Counted from the stretch's first letter, positions 8,166-19,591 are shown. The stretch: DNA of 64,000 nucleotides from Clostridium lacusfryxellense (GCF_018861735.1 NZ_JAHLEB010000011.1:1-64000), one strand, 5' to 3'. Notes: a model not told the origin generated them from the sequence alone. Numbers and translations: made by a program.

Positions 8166-8906
8166 TTAATAAGTTATAATTATTTCAGGTGTACCTATAA
8201 TAATGTACGTTCCTGATGAATAATTACATATTGCATAATTAAAATCAATCAACTTATTATTAGTTACTTTCTCATCATACCTTTTGGTATATGCTATGGT
8301 ACTTAGCCCGTTATTTAAACTCACAGTGTCAATGTTTATTGCTCCGCCCAACTTTAAAAGTTTTATTATTCCATTATTGGCTCTATAAATATCTTTAATT
8401 TTTACATATGACTTACTATCTTCACTTTTGGCCTTAAGATATTGATAATATTTAATATCTTTACCTCTGCTTCCAATACCGGTTCTAATTTTATTTTTAA
8501 GGGATACTAGTCCATTTTTATTCCCTACCCTACTTATGTTTATCGTTATATCATTCTCATTATCGTATTTCAGTCCTTGGTTATCATATTTTAATCCTTG
8601 TATATATCCTTCAATATTTTTGCCTGTAAACTCTATACAATAAGAATCTTCATCCTTAGACCTATTTAATTTTATATTTTTGCTATTAAGATCTAAAGAT
8701 TGAATTAAATAGTTACATATAATTTTGGGTTCCTCGACAGTTTTGAATGATGCCTTCAATCCATATTCTACAGTTTTACTTTTAGTTTGTAGTAAAATCT
8801 GGTCAAATAAATTACCTTCCTCTTGTGCATTTGTAAATTTAATATTAATTTGTAAAATAATTAAGCACAATACTATACACAAAAGCGCTATACTCTTTTT
8901 TTTCAT
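8166..8906 (-). CDS. ywmB: YwmB family protein (TATA-box-binding-like fold)
   Basis: This is a 246-residue exported protein of the YwmB/DUF1779 family, whose function is unknown. It has an N-terminal signal sequence (about residues 4-28, hydrophobic after KKK) and a soluble extracytoplasmic domain. The assignment rests mainly on position, between atpC and murA as in Bacillus, plus length and signal peptide, since the family is weakly conserved. Residues about 110-123 contain a seven-residue tandem repeat (GLKYDNQ twice), a 21-bp in-frame duplication. GGGGGAG precedes the ATG start. Confidence 0.75.
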   Translation of the reverse strand: MKKKSIALLCIVLCLIILQINIKFTNAQEEGNLFDQILLQTKSKTVEYGLKASFKTVEEPKIICNYLIQSLDLNSKNIKLNRSKDEDSYCIEFTGKNIEGYIQGLKYDNQGLKYDNENDITINISRVGNKNGLVSLKNKIRTGIGSRGKDIKYYQYLKAKSEDSKSYVKIKDIYRANNGIIKLLKLGGAINIDTVSLNNGLSTIAYTKRYDEKVTNNKLIDFNYAICNYSSGTYIIIGTPEIIITY

Positions 8907-9161
8907 TATAAACTCCCCCTACCTATAATTAGATTATTGACAATAATTTCTTTTTTTAGTCTGCTAATAACTAAATTTTTACATTTATTATATTAATAAA
9001 ATCATCCCCCAGCACAAGTGTGAAGAGGGTTATTTTATTTATTGTATAGGTAGGAGACCTATAAAAATTGGTATTTAATTTTATATTCTTTATATTATTA
9101 ATATATATATATTTAATATAAATGTGCTTAAAATAATTTTTTATCATATATTTTCGGCATA

Positions 9162-9194
9162 AAAAAAATGAAGATAAATTAATATCTTCATTTT
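9162..9194 (-). terminator. Terminator of the ATP synthase operon
   Basis: AAAATGAAGATA/TATCTTCATTTT stem followed by eight T on the minus strand, just after atpC. The rest of the 8907-9160 gap is AT-rich and should contain the ywmB promoter, but I see no strong match. Confidence 0.85.
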
Positions 9195-9201
9195 AAAATC
9201 C

Positions 9202-9600
9202 CTACCCTTTTGTCCTAATTCTCTCAAGCGCCCGCAGTATAGCATTTTCAGTTCTTATAAACCCCACTCCGTGCTTATCTCCCAATCTTTCCTCGGCTCT
9301 TTCTTTTGCATGTTTTGCTCTTTCAATATCTATATTTTCTGGCCATTCACAGGCATTACATACCATTTCTATAGTTCCATTAACTACTCTTAAAACCCCC
9401 GTCGACGTAAAAGCTTTAAATGCTTTACCATCTACGTCTGTAAATGTTGTTACAGTTGGTTTTAATGGAGATATCATAGGAACATGATTCGCAAGAATAC
9501 TAAATCTACCATTATCACTCTGCGTATTAAGATTCAGGATCTCACCACTATAAAACTCCATCTCTGGAGTAAGTATAGTAAGTTTTATATGCTTTTCCAT
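9202..9600 (-). CDS. atpC: ATP synthase F1 epsilon subunit
   Basis: The epsilon subunit is part of the central rotor stalk and restrains wasteful ATP hydrolysis. The 132 residues show the N-terminal beta-sandwich (starting KLTILTPEMEFYSGE, with GRFSILANHVPMISPL) and the C-terminal helical hairpin rich in Ala, Glu and Arg (about 88-130). It is the last gene of the operon, 42 bases after atpD, and is followed by a terminator. Full family length. Confidence 0.97.
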   Translation of the reverse strand: MEKHIKLTILTPEMEFYSGEILNLNTQSDNGRFSILANHVPMISPLKPTVTTFTDVDGKAFKAFTSTGVLRVVNGTIEMVCNACEWPENIDIERAKHAKERAEERLGDKHGVGFIRTENAILRALERIRTKG

Positions 9601-9642
9601 CCTTAACCACTTCCATTTCTAAACATATATTCTTAAAACTTT

Positions 9643-11055
<1,413 letters not shown>

Positions 11056-11922
11056 TTACCTTTGAGCTTCCGCTCCTCCAACTATTTCTGAAATCTCTTG
11101 TGTAATTGCACTTTGTCTAATCCTATTATAACTTAAATTGAGTTTATCAAGTATATCGTTAGCGTTGTTAGTAGCTGACCCCATAGACTCCATTCTAGCC
11201 CTGTGCTCACTAGCTCTTGAATGCAGCATAGCATTCATAACCTTCCCGGTTAAAAACAAGTTCGTAATTTCATCCATTGCGGTTTCATCTATTGCATCAA
11301 CGTCTACATACTCTTTATTCCCATCCACTTCATCTTTAAAATTTAATGGAAGTAACTTCTCAATTATAACTTCATTTTTCAGCGCAGATATAAGTTTTTT
11401 ATAAACAACATTCACTTCACCTATATCACCATCAATGTACATACCAATAGCACGATTAATAATGGTCATAGCTTCTTTTTGAGTAGGTATATCCGGAATT
11501 TCGACGTATTCAGCAACAGTTTCTATATTAAGTTTTTTAAGTAAAGCTCTTCCTTTTTGCCCTACAATAATTACACTATAATCTTTAGTTTCACCTTCAA
11601 CGCTACCCTTTACACTAATCAACATTTTATTTACAACCGACCAATTAAAGCCACCACAAAGACCTGTATCCGAGGTCAATACAACATACATTTTTTTACT
11701 ACTTTCATTACCTTTTATGTAGATGCTATCTTCCTCATAATTAATTTTAACTTGCTTCATAGTTTCATAAAGCATCTCTACATAATTATTGTTAACCTCT
11801 ACTTTTTGCCTTATCTTTTTATATTTAGATGTGGCAACTAGTCCCATGGCTCTGGTGATTTTTGTAGTATTTGTTATGGATTTTATTCTTCGCTTAATTG
11901 CGATAAGCCCCATACCTGACAT
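11056..11922 (-). CDS. atpG: ATP synthase F1 gamma subunit
   Basis: Gamma is the rotor shaft that couples the c-ring to the catalytic hexamer. The 288 residues have the two terminal coiled-coil helices (IKRRIKSITNTTKITRAMGLVATSKYKK at the N-terminus and LNLSYNRIRQSAITQEISEIVGGAEA at the C-terminus) around a Rossmann-like middle with the typical LTSDTGLCGGFN. The ATG follows GAGGTG closely. Confidence 0.97.
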   Translation of the reverse strand: MSGMGLIAIKRRIKSITNTTKITRAMGLVATSKYKKIRQKVEVNNNYVEMLYETMKQVKINYEEDSIYIKGNESSKKMYVVLTSDTGLCGGFNWSVVNKMLISVKGSVEGETKDYSVIIVGQKGRALLKKLNIETVAEYVEIPDIPTQKEAMTIINRAIGMYIDGDIGEVNVVYKKLISALKNEVIIEKLLPLNFKDEVDGNKEYVDVDAIDETAMDEITNLFLTGKVMNAMLHSRASEHRARMESMGSATNNANDILDKLNLSYNRIRQSAITQEISEIVGGAEAQR

Positions 11923-12015
11923 GTTTCACCTCACTTTAGCCTCAATAAATAAATTATAGAGGCAACTTAATCATTGCCTACTTTCTACGCCCTAACGATT
12001 TATTGTAAAATATCG

Positions 12016-13533
12016 TTAACGTTCTTCTAATACGAATATTTTTTTGAAATCATCTATCGCTTCAATAAGTTGTTGTTTTATTTCATCACTTAATACCATT
12101 TCATCTACTATTGATTTACCTATATCTCTATGATGGGTATCCATGTACTCAAAAAATTCACTTTCAAATCTAATTACTTGATGTACCGGAATATCCATAA
12201 GATAGTTATTTGATCCAGCAAAGAAAATCATAACTTGCTTTTCTACTGGTACTGGTGAATATTGATCTTGTTTTAATATCTCAATTAATCTTTTACCTTT
12301 TTCAAGCCTCATTTTGGCATCCCTATCAAGATCTGTACCAAACTGAGCAAACGCAGCAAGTTCTCTATATTGAGCTAGTTCAAGTCTTAAAGTTCCAGAA
12401 ACTTGTTTCATAGCCTTTATTTGAGCATTACCACCAACTCTTGATACAGATATTCCAGCATTAACCGCCGGTCTTTGACCCGAGTGAAATAATTCAGCCT
12501 CAAGGAATATCTGTCCATCCGTTATAGAAATTACATTGGTTGGTATATAAGATGTAACATCTCCTGCAAGAGTTTCAATTATAGGAAGCGCTGTTAACGA
12601 TCCTCCACCTAATTTGTCTGAAAGTTTTGCAGCCCTTTCGAGTAATCTTGAATGAATATAAAATACATCTCCAGGATACGCTTCTCTGCCTGGCGGTCTA
12701 CGAAGTAATAGTGACATTGCTCTATAAGCAACTGCATGCTTAGATAAATCGTCATATACTATTAATACATTCTTGCCATTATGCATAAAATATTCTCCCA
12801 TACTACATCCAGCATAAGGCGCTAGATACTGTAATGGAGCAGAATGTGAAGCTGTTGACGCTACAACTATTGTATAATCCATTGCTCCCATTTCAGACAA
12901 CGTATTAACAATATGAGCAACTGTAGATTGCTTTTGACCAATAGCTACATATATACATATAACATCTTTACCCTTTTGATTTAGAATAGTGTCAATGGTT
13001 AATGCTGTTTTACCAGTTTGTCTATCCCCTATTATAAGTTCTCTTTGACCTCGTCCAATTGGTACCATAGAGTCTATTGCTTTTATCCCAGTTTGAAGTG
13101 GTTCTTTAACTGATTGTCTTTCAATAACTCCAGGTGCCTCTACTTCTACTGGCCTTGTCTCTGTAGTTTTAACTGGTCCTTTACCGTCTATTGGAACACC
13201 TAATGCATTTACAACTCTTCCTATTAAGGCCTCTCCAACGGGAACTTCAACAACTCTGCCAGTTCTTTTAACTATGTCACCTTCTTTGATGCCCTCTTCT
13301 GGTCCTAATAATACACACCCGACATTGTCTTGCTCCAAATTTAATGCCATTCCAAATACACCATTAGGGAACTCTAAAAGTTCACTTTCCATGCATTCAT
13401 CTAATCCATAAACCCTTGCAATTCCATCGCCTATTTGAATTATTGTGCCTGAGTCAACTGTGTCTATTTTATTTTCATATCTTTCAATTTCTTTCTTTAT
13501 TATGGATGTTATTTCTTCCGGTCTAATATTCAT
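12016..13533 (-). CDS. atpA: ATP synthase F1 alpha subunit
   Basis: The regulatory nucleotide-binding subunit of F1. The 505 residues contain the Walker A motif GDRQTGKTA (about 169-177) and the alpha-specific [23 protein letters not shown] signature. The N-terminal helix that meets delta is present ([17 protein letters not shown]). The ATG at 13533 follows GGAGGTG. It lies 16 bases after atpH. Confidence 0.98.
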   Translation of the reverse strand: MNIRPEEITSIIKKEIERYENKIDTVDSGTIIQIGDGIARVYGLDECMESELLEFPNGVFGMALNLEQDNVGCVLLGPEEGIKEGDIVKRTGRVVEVPVGEALIGRVVNALGVPIDGKGPVKTTETRPVEVEAPGVIERQSVKEPLQTGIKAIDSMVPIGRGQRELIIGDRQTGKTALTIDTILNQKGKDVICIYVAIGQKQSTVAHIVNTLSEMGAMDYTIVVASTASHSAPLQYLAPYAGCSMGEYFMHNGKNVLIVYDDLSKHAVAYRAMSLLLRRPPGREAYPGDVFYIHSRLLERAAKLSDKLGGGSLTALPIIETLAGDVTSYIPTNVISITDGQIFLEAELFHSGQRPAVNAGISVSRVGGNAQIKAMKQVSGTLRLELAQYRELAAFAQFGTDLDRDAKMRLEKGKRLIEILKQDQYSPVPVEKQVMIFFAGSNNYLMDIPVHQVIRFESEFFEYMDTHHRDIGKSIVDEMVLSDEIKQQLIEAIDDFKKIFVLEER

Positions 13534-13549
13534 AAACTCACCTCCATTC

Positions 13550-14083
13550 CTATTTAAACATTAATTTCTTCATTTCTTCTAATTTACTTTTTAATGTACC
13601 ATCAATAACATCATCGCCGACTCTTATATATACTCCACCGATAATATTTTTATCTAATTTTTCTTCTAAAATAATTTTTTTATCATAAATGTCACACAAT
13701 TTTTCGCGAAGGTTCTCTCTTTCAGTTTCATTAAGAGATATTACTGTCCTAACCTCAGCTATTAAAGTGTTATTACGCTCTAAATGGATTTTCTCCATTT
13801 CTTTAAGCTTTTCTCCAGTGAATAGTATTCTATCTTTTTCAATAAGAATAAGTAAAAAAGATAAAACTTCCTCATCAATTCTACCCTTAAAGATATTAAT
13901 AAACATCTTCTTCTTTGTAGAAGTACTTATTTTAGGATGTTTAATAACTTTTAGAAACTCGACATCATTTTTCATAATTAGAACAATTTGTCTCATATCA
14001 TCTAAATATTCTTCTACTTTGCCTTTTTCCTCTGCAACTGTATATAGCGCTAGTGCATATCTTTTATCCAAGTATTCATACAT
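13550..14083 (-). CDS. atpH: ATP synthase F1 delta subunit
   Basis: Delta (OSCP-like) forms the top of the peripheral stalk and binds alpha. The 177 residues have the helical N-terminal domain (starting [25 protein letters not shown]) and the C-terminal region ending in [25 protein letters not shown], the family hallmark. It begins one base after the atpF stop, which suggests translational coupling. Confidence 0.96.
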   Translation of the reverse strand: MYEYLDKRYALALYTVAEEKGKVEEYLDDMRQIVLIMKNDVEFLKVIKHPKISTSTKKKMFINIFKGRIDEEVLSFLLILIEKDRILFTGEKLKEMEKIHLERNNTLIAEVRTVISLNETERENLREKLCDIYDKKIILEEKLDKNIIGGVYIRVGDDVIDGTLKSKLEEMKKLMFK

Positions 14084-14084
14084 T

Positions 14085-14570
14085 TTAGTTACCTACCTTA
14101 AATATGAAATCCTCAATTAATTTTCTATGTTCTGCTTCATCTATGTGTCTTTCTAAAGCTTTTTCAGATAGTATTAGTGATAAATCTATGACTTGCTTTT
14201 TTATTTCACTTTCTGCCTTTTGTTTCTCTCTTTCTATTTCCACTCTTGTTCTTTCAATAATTACATTTGATTCTTTTTTCGCGTCATCGATAATTTCTTG
14301 AGAAATATTTTGAGCTTTCACTTTATACTCTTCTACTATTTCTCTTCCCTTTGACCTTGACTCATGCAATAATTGGTCCTTCTCTTTTCTTGATATTTCT
14401 GCTTTTTCTTCATTATCTTTAGCATTCTTAATAGATGTATTTATTCCATTTTTTCTTTCATCTAATATCTTGTTTACTGGCTTACTAAAAAAGTACTTTA
14501 AGATAAATAGTAATATAATAAAATTTACTATAGTGAATACAATTGTAGGTAAATGCAAGCTCAAATTCAT
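14085..14570 (-). CDS. atpF: ATP synthase F0 b subunit
   Basis: Subunit b forms the peripheral stalk that anchors F1 to F0. The 161-residue product has one N-terminal membrane helix (about residues 8-28) and a long charged coiled-coil (about 35-150), the normal architecture. The ribosome binding site (GGGGGC) lies rather far from the ATG. It sits between atpE and atpH. Confidence 0.96.
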   Translation of the reverse strand: MNLSLHLPTIVFTIVNFIILLFILKYFFSKPVNKILDERKNGINTSIKNAKDNEEKAEISRKEKDQLLHESRSKGREIVEEYKVKAQNISQEIIDDAKKESNVIIERTRVEIEREKQKAESEIKKQVIDLSLILSEKALERHIDEAEHRKLIEDFIFKVGN

Positions 14571-14630
14571 AATCTATTAAAGCCCCCTTTAGGCCTAATT
14601 TCAAAATTTCTCATTTTGATATATTCCATT

Positions 14631-14873
14631 TTATTTAAATGCTAAGATTAGTGCTATTAAAAACGCATAAATAGCTGTAGCTTCTGAAAATGCAGCACCT
14701 ATGACTAACGTACTAATAATAGATCCTCTAGCTTCTGGTTGCCTTGCAACGCCTTCTACCGCTTTAGCTGCCGCATTCCCTGTTCCTATTCCTCCGCCAA
14801 TACATCCTATTGCTGCAAGACCTGCACCTATTGCAGATGCTGCTGTAATTATTGTTGTTGAATCTATAGCCAT
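14631..14873 (-). CDS. atpE: ATP synthase F0 c subunit (rotor ring)
   Basis: This 80-residue hairpin of two membrane helices joined by the polar loop ARQPEA (43-48) forms the rotor ring. The ion-binding carboxylate is Glu64 in helix 2. Around it the sequence reads SEATAIY, so Thr66 and Tyr69 of the sodium-type signature (ES/TT..Y) are present, but residue 65 is Ala. The position of the sodium-ligating Gln in helix 1 is Thr31 (GIGTGN). The coupling ion is therefore not obvious. AAGGAGG precedes the ATG, as expected for a highly translated subunit. Confidence 0.97.
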   Translation of the reverse strand: MAIDSTTIITAASAIGAGLAAIGCIGGGIGTGNAAAKAVEGVARQPEARGSIISTLVIGAAFSEATAIYAFLIALILAFK

Positions 14874-14906
14874 AAAATATTCCTCCTTAATTTTAAAAAA
14901 CTAAAT

Positions 14907-15587
14907 TTAGTGTTCTGCTATAACTTTTATATTAACCATTGTAAGCATTACGAAAATAACCATCTGAATAAGACCATCAAATAAATCGAAATAAAAATGT
15001 AATGGTATCGGAAGAAGTACTTGGGCAAATCCATTCAAACTTGCTAAACTTTTATATGCCAGCTCTATTATTACAACCCCTGCCGTCATATTTCCAAATA
15101 AACGAAAACTTAATGATACTGGTAGCATTACTCTTTCTATTAGATTTATAGGAAGTATAAATGAATACGGTTCGACATATCCTTTGAAATAGTGGCCTAA
15201 GCCAATTTTTTTAATAGCAAACCATTGAACAACAAAGAATGTTATTAATGCTAGTGCTAGTGATACACTATAATCTACTGTAGGAGGCGTAACTCCTAGC
15301 AGACCCGTCAAATTAGCAATTGATAAGAAGATTACTATTGTTCCTATATAAGGTACAAACCCCATATACTCTTCCCCCATATTATTTTTAACGAGGTTGT
15401 TTATAAAATCCATAATCATTTCTATTATATTCTGTTTTTTATCTGGGATTATTTTTAAGTTTCTTGTAAAACATAGACATAATACGGCTACTATAGCAAT
15501 TATGCACCACTGAACAAATATACTCTCAACAATTCCAATACTGTAACCAAAGAATTTAATATGAAATAACGGTGCTATATCCTCCAT
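14907..15587 (-). CDS. atpB: ATP synthase F0 a subunit
   Basis: Subunit a provides the ion half-channels next to the c-ring. The 226 residues have about six membrane helices. The conserved helix with the essential arginine reads PVSLSFRLFGNMTAGVVIIELAY, where the Arg in SFRLFGN is the stator charge. The ATG has GGAAGTG upstream. It is the second gene of the operon, after atpI. Confidence 0.97.
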   Translation of the reverse strand: MEDIAPLFHIKFFGYSIGIVESIFVQWCIIAIVAVLCLCFTRNLKIIPDKKQNIIEMIMDFINNLVKNNMGEEYMGFVPYIGTIVIFLSIANLTGLLGVTPPTVDYSVSLALALITFFVVQWFAIKKIGLGHYFKGYVEPYSFILPINLIERVMLPVSLSFRLFGNMTAGVVIIELAYKSLASLNGFAQVLLPIPLHFYFDLFDGLIQMVIFVMLTMVNIKVIAEH

Positions 15588-15642
15588 TAAATCACTTCCC
15601 TTCCCTTCACTATTAATATTATTTACTACATTTTCTTTTTAC

Positions 15643-16011
15643 CTATTGCGTATTTTTATTATTTATTCCATAGAAAACCAAGGATATGAACTGCGAACTA
15701 TAACCGAAAATATATGCAATTATATTAAACATATTATGCCTGCCAATCATAAACCCAATAACACTAACTAATATAACTCTTATGAAAGAGCCTATTACTA
15801 TTATTCCTGTATTTTTTTCATTTTTACCATTAAGAGAATATTCTACTGTAATGCCATTAACATAAAGATTTATTAGTGATATTATTACCCCTAATATAAA
15901 AAATAATGTATACGACCTAACTGTAAAATACATCACGGTAGCAAAAATCAAAGAAATAATAAAATCATACAACGCAATCTTTTTAAACATTATCTTAAAA
16001 TCACTGTTCAC
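15643..16011 (-). CDS. atpI: ATP synthase assembly protein AtpI
   Basis: AtpI is a small membrane protein that starts most atp operons and is implicated in c-ring assembly. The 122 residues contain about four hydrophobic helices. The start is GTG at 16011, seven bases after AGGGG. Sequence conservation is poor in this family, so the call rests on position directly before atpB, length and membrane topology. Confidence 0.8.
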   Translation of the reverse strand: MNSDFKIMFKKIALYDFIISLIFATVMYFTVRSYTLFFILGVIISLINLYVNGITVEYSLNGKNEKNTGIIVIGSFIRVILVSVIGFMIGRHNMFNIIAYIFGYSSQFISLVFYGINNKNTQ

Positions 16012-16694
16012 TTATCTTCCCCTCACTATCTAGAACATTTTCAATTATAGTCTACTAATTTTTATAAATAAAACCCAAAATACACCGTTTTATAGGTATA
16101 TATACTCAAATAATACTATTATATGTTTAAAATACTTATATTACTCCATATATCTCTAATTTAATGTATATTATGAACAATCAAAGAATTTTAACTTATA
16201 TTATTCAATTGAATAATTTCTAAAACAATTATGAATATTCATAATATTCATAATATTTATCCGTATATTTGAGAACTAGTCTTATATATTAACATTCTAA
16301 GAACTCTTTAATTTAAATTTTATTTAGTTAAACATTTACACGAAATTAAATAATAAATGTTATCGGTATAATTTGTTTGTTTTTTAAGAACAATTGCATG
16401 ATTATATTTTAATTTATTCATTATTTTTTTAATAAAATATTTTTTTTATTTTATTATTCGCCTAATTTTCAAAAAATATACAGGTGATTTTATATATTTC
16501 ACTAGCTATAAGCTTATAAATACCTCATATCACAATATAGAATACAGTTAAGCCTCTAATTTTATTAGAGATGCATATGAGTTTTTTGGTTTTCGAAACC
16601 GTTATTTTATATAATTACCTAATATTAATTATCTTATAGAAAAGTCTTTTAAAAAAAATAAGCCTAAAAATATTAGACTTATCTGAAAGTATTG
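16012..16694. other. Long AT-rich gap upstream of the atp operon
   Basis: No convincing coding region on either strand. It must hold the atp promoter; a TATAAT-like box on the minus strand near 16040 is the best but weak candidate. It also contains a perfect 18-bp palindrome ATTATTCAATTGAATAAT (16200-16217), closely followed by the palindrome TATGAATATTCATA and repeats of ATTCATAAT (about 16231-16258). These could be operators or simple AT-rich structure. Confidence 0.5.
16656..16683 (-). terminator. Terminator downstream of wecB
   Basis: ATAAGTCTAA pairs with TTAGGCTTAT and is followed by eight T on the minus strand, soon after the wecB stop. Confidence 0.8.
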
Positions 16695-17819
16695 TTAATT
16701 ATTATTGAAATACTTTAATAACGCCGCTACAATTTTATGAGATGCATTACCATCACCATAGGGGTTAATACATTTACTCATATCGTTATACTCATCTGGA
16801 TCTCGCAGGAGTTTACTCGCATTAGATACGATTTTCTCTATATCTGTCCCAACAAGCCTTACAGTGCCAGCATGAAGCGCCTCTACCCTCTCAGTAACTT
16901 GCCTAAGCACTAAAACAGGTTTACCTAAATGAGGTGCCTCTTCCTGAATTCCTCCTGAATCTGTCATTACCATGTAACATTTTTTCATCAAATTATGAAT
17001 TTCTTTAGTGTCTATAGGCTCAATCAAATGCACTCTATCTACTCCATTTAAAAGACTGTGCACCATATCTTTGACTACTGGATTCGGATGAACTATATAT
17101 AAAACTTCGACATCTTCATTATCCTTTGTAATGATTTTTAATGCATTACATATATTTTCAATACCGCTTCCCCAGTTTTCCCTCCTATGAGCCGTTACAA
17201 TTATTACCTTTTTATTTTTATAGTCTATAGTATTTAGTTCATCATTTTCAAAGATGTACTTATCTTTAATTGTAAATTTCATAGCATCTATAACTGTATT
17301 ACCTGTAACAAAGATTTTGCTTTCCTCTATTCCTTCCCTTAATAAATTCTCCTTAGAAGTTACAGTAGGTGCAAAATGTAGTTCTGCTAATGATCCAGTT
17401 AACTTTCTATTAATTTCCTCAGGATAAGGGGAATACTTATTGTAGCTTCTGAGTCCCGCTTCAACGTGCCCAACAGGTATTTTCTTATAAAAAGCAGCGA
17501 GTGACGCAGCAAAGGTAGTAGTAGTATCTCCATGTACAAGAACTATGTCCGGTTGATCTTTTTCAAAAACTTCCTCTAACCCTTGAAGCACAGAGCACGT
17601 TATACCTGTTAAACTTTGTTTCGCTTTCATTATATTCAAATCATATGCTGGCGTAATATTAAAAATATTAAGAACTTGATCTAATATTTCTCTATGCTGC
17701 GCTGTAACGCATACAGTGCATTGTATTTGAGAATTTTTTTCTAACTCCTTAATAAGGGGTGCCATTTTTATAGCCTCAGGCCTTGTACCAAATATTACTA
17801 TAACCTTAATATTTTCCAT
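16695..17819 (-). CDS. wecB: UDP-N-acetylglucosamine 2-epimerase (non-hydrolysing)
   Basis: It interconverts UDP-GlcNAc and UDP-ManNAc, giving ManNAc for teichoic-acid linkage units or other surface glycans; MnaA is the Bacillus name. The 374-residue protein has the family start VIVIFGTRPEAIKMAPLI, the HGDTTTTFAASLAA and GHVEAGLRSYNKYSPYPEEINR blocks, and TAHRRENWG plus DSGGIQEEA near the C-terminus. It lies 27 bases after the TagO-like gene and is probably in one operon with it and comEB. Confidence 0.95.
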   Translation of the reverse strand: MENIKVIVIFGTRPEAIKMAPLIKELEKNSQIQCTVCVTAQHREILDQVLNIFNITPAYDLNIMKAKQSLTGITCSVLQGLEEVFEKDQPDIVLVHGDTTTTFAASLAAFYKKIPVGHVEAGLRSYNKYSPYPEEINRKLTGSLAELHFAPTVTSKENLLREGIEESKIFVTGNTVIDAMKFTIKDKYIFENDELNTIDYKNKKVIIVTAHRRENWGSGIENICNALKIITKDNEDVEVLYIVHPNPVVKDMVHSLLNGVDRVHLIEPIDTKEIHNLMKKCYMVMTDSGGIQEEAPHLGKPVLVLRQVTERVEALHAGTVRLVGTDIEKIVSNASKLLRDPDEYNDMSKCINPYGDGNASHKIVAALLKYFNNN

Positions 17820-17846
17820 GGATACCCTCCTACATAAATTATATTA

Positions 17847-18875
17847 CTATTCTTTTTGATGAAAAATTCCATATTTCCACGCTATTGGAACGGTTACCAC
17901 CATCACTAATGCTAATAAAAAATATGCCCTTCGATTACTAATTTGCGTAGCTAGAATTGCAATACCTCCTAGTACAGCACTTATAAAATACATAATAATA
18001 ACTGCTTGTTTCTGGCTCATGCCCATATCCAAAAGACGATGGTGCAAATGACCTTTATCTGCTTGCATTATAGATTTTCCATTTATTTTTCTTCTTATCA
18101 TAGCAAACAAAGTGTCGTAAATAGGTATTCCAAATGCCATAATTGGTACCGCAATTATAAACGCTGTTGCAGATTTAATAGCTCCTTCAATTGAAATAGC
18201 AGCTAAAAGAAACCCTAGTAATTGAGAGCCAGTATCCCCCATAAAAATGGATGCAGGATTGAAATTATATGGTAAAAACCCTAAGATTGCTCCACTTAAA
18301 ACAGCTGTTAAAAATGCAGCTTCTAGTCTTCCATTAAGTAGAGACACTATCATTAAAGTAATACACGATATAAATGCCACGCCCGCTGCTAAACCATCTA
18401 ATCCATCTATTAGATTAAAAGCATTAGTTACACCTACAATCCATATTATTGTTACAGGCACATTAATCCATCCTATGCTTAGATAAGGATAGAATTCCTT
18501 AAAAGGATTAGTTATAATAGATATGCTTATCCCTGACATTAAAAGACAAATAGCCGCTGCAATCTGTATTAGCAATTTATATTTTGGTCTTAAATCTTTA
18601 ATATCATCTATAATTCCACCTATAACAATAATTGTTGCACCTAGAATTATCCCTATTTGAGAGGCCGTTAAAATCCCATTATATAAAACTACTCCTACAA
18701 CAAAAGATATGTATATTGCTAGCCCTCCCATAACCGGAATAGGCTTAATATGAACCCTTCTATCATCTTTAGGAACATCAATTGCATTGACCTTTATTGC
18801 TAATTTTTTAACTAAAGGGGTAATTACAAAAGAAATTAAAGCCGTAATTACTGCTAATATATAAAAATTACTCAT
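17847..18875 (-). CDS. tagO: Undecaprenyl-phosphate GlcNAc-1-phosphate transferase (TagO/WecA-like)
   Basis: An integral membrane enzyme that starts teichoic-acid or other polymer synthesis by moving GlcNAc-1-P from UDP-GlcNAc to undecaprenyl phosphate. The 342 residues form about ten or eleven membrane helices. The diagnostic loops are GGIIDDIKDL (Asp pair, about residue 90), NAFNLIDGLDGLA, FMGDTGSQLLGFLL and the C-terminal HLHHRLLDMGMSQKQ, which is the WecA/TagO form rather than the MraY form. The neighbouring UDP-GlcNAc epimerase supports a wall-polymer role. Confidence 0.9.
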   Translation of the reverse strand: MSNFYILAVITALISFVITPLVKKLAIKVNAIDVPKDDRRVHIKPIPVMGGLAIYISFVVGVVLYNGILTASQIGIILGATIIVIGGIIDDIKDLRPKYKLLIQIAAAICLLMSGISISIITNPFKEFYPYLSIGWINVPVTIIWIVGVTNAFNLIDGLDGLAAGVAFISCITLMIVSLLNGRLEAAFLTAVLSGAILGFLPYNFNPASIFMGDTGSQLLGFLLAAISIEGAIKSATAFIIAVPIMAFGIPIYDTLFAMIRRKINGKSIMQADKGHLHHRLLDMGMSQKQAVIIMYFISAVLGGIAILATQISNRRAYFLLALVMVVTVPIAWKYGIFHQKE

Positions 18876-18877
18876 AA

Positions 18878-19366
18878 TTAATATCCACCATCACCTTGAA
18901 GTGAGTCATCTTTTTCTATCCATTCTTCTACACACACAATTTTATATTGTATTTTATCTTCTCTAATTATCACCTTTTCTATACCTGAATTAATTATAAA
19001 CCTCTTGCATAAAGAACACGGAGACGCATTTTCCACTAATTCACCAGTGCTTACCTCTTTGCCAACAAGATACAAAGTCGCGCCCAACATATCATTTCTT
19101 CGAGCGGATATTATTGCATTTTGCTCTGCATGTACTGATCTGCAAAGTTCATATCTTGTCCCTCTTGGAACCTTTAATTCTTCTCTCCTACATATGCCTA
19201 AATCACAACAATTTTTTCTTCCTCTAGGCGCTCCCGAATATCCGGTAGACATAATTTCATCATTTTTCACTATTATAGCAGCAAAATTTCTGCGCAAACA
19301 AGTCCCTCGTTCAGATATTGTTTCGCATATATCCAAATAATAATTATGCTTGTCAATTCTTCCCAT
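18878..19366 (-). CDS. comEB: dCMP deaminase family protein (ComEB-like)
   Basis: A cytidine/deoxycytidylate deaminase-type zinc enzyme expected to convert dCMP to dUMP for thymidylate supply. The 162 residues show the zinc motifs HAEQNAI (His ligand and catalytic Glu, about residues 86-92) and PCSLCKR (Cys pair, about 115-121). The ATG follows GAGGT. The stop lies two bases before the tagO start, so the two are probably translationally coupled. Clostridia often place this gene before tagO and wecB. Confidence 0.9.
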   Translation of the reverse strand: MGRIDKHNYYLDICETISERGTCLRRNFAAIIVKNDEIMSTGYSGAPRGRKNCCDLGICRREELKVPRGTRYELCRSVHAEQNAIISARRNDMLGATLYLVGKEVSTGELVENASPCSLCKRFIINSGIEKVIIREDKIQYKIVCVEEWIEKDDSLQGDGGY

Positions 19367-19507
19367 AATTATACCTCATATAATTTATTTTAATTATATA
19401 GATAAGAAATCAAAATTTACAATCTAATAATCAATCACTACTATTTTACACTAAAACGATAAGGATTTAAAGTGTTTAATCTTCTCTATATATTAATTTT
19501 CTATAAA

Positions 19508-19540
19508 TCAAAAGAGAAGCATAGTTTTATGCTTCTCTTG
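19508..19540 (-). terminator. Terminator downstream of the ferredoxin-like gene
   Basis: AAGAGAAGCATA/TATGCTTCTCTT perfect stem with a short T stretch on both sides, in the gap between the ferredoxin-like gene and comEB. Confidence 0.65.
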
Positions 19541-19591
19541 ACGTGCTACCCTTATAAAATGACTAGTATTTTCAATTAACTTGCAATGTTA

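Noticed and set aside
9000-9060. Possible riboswitch or structured leader in the gap before ywmB
   Set aside because: A few GC-richer bases stand out, but no known riboswitch core and no strong hairpin could be drawn.
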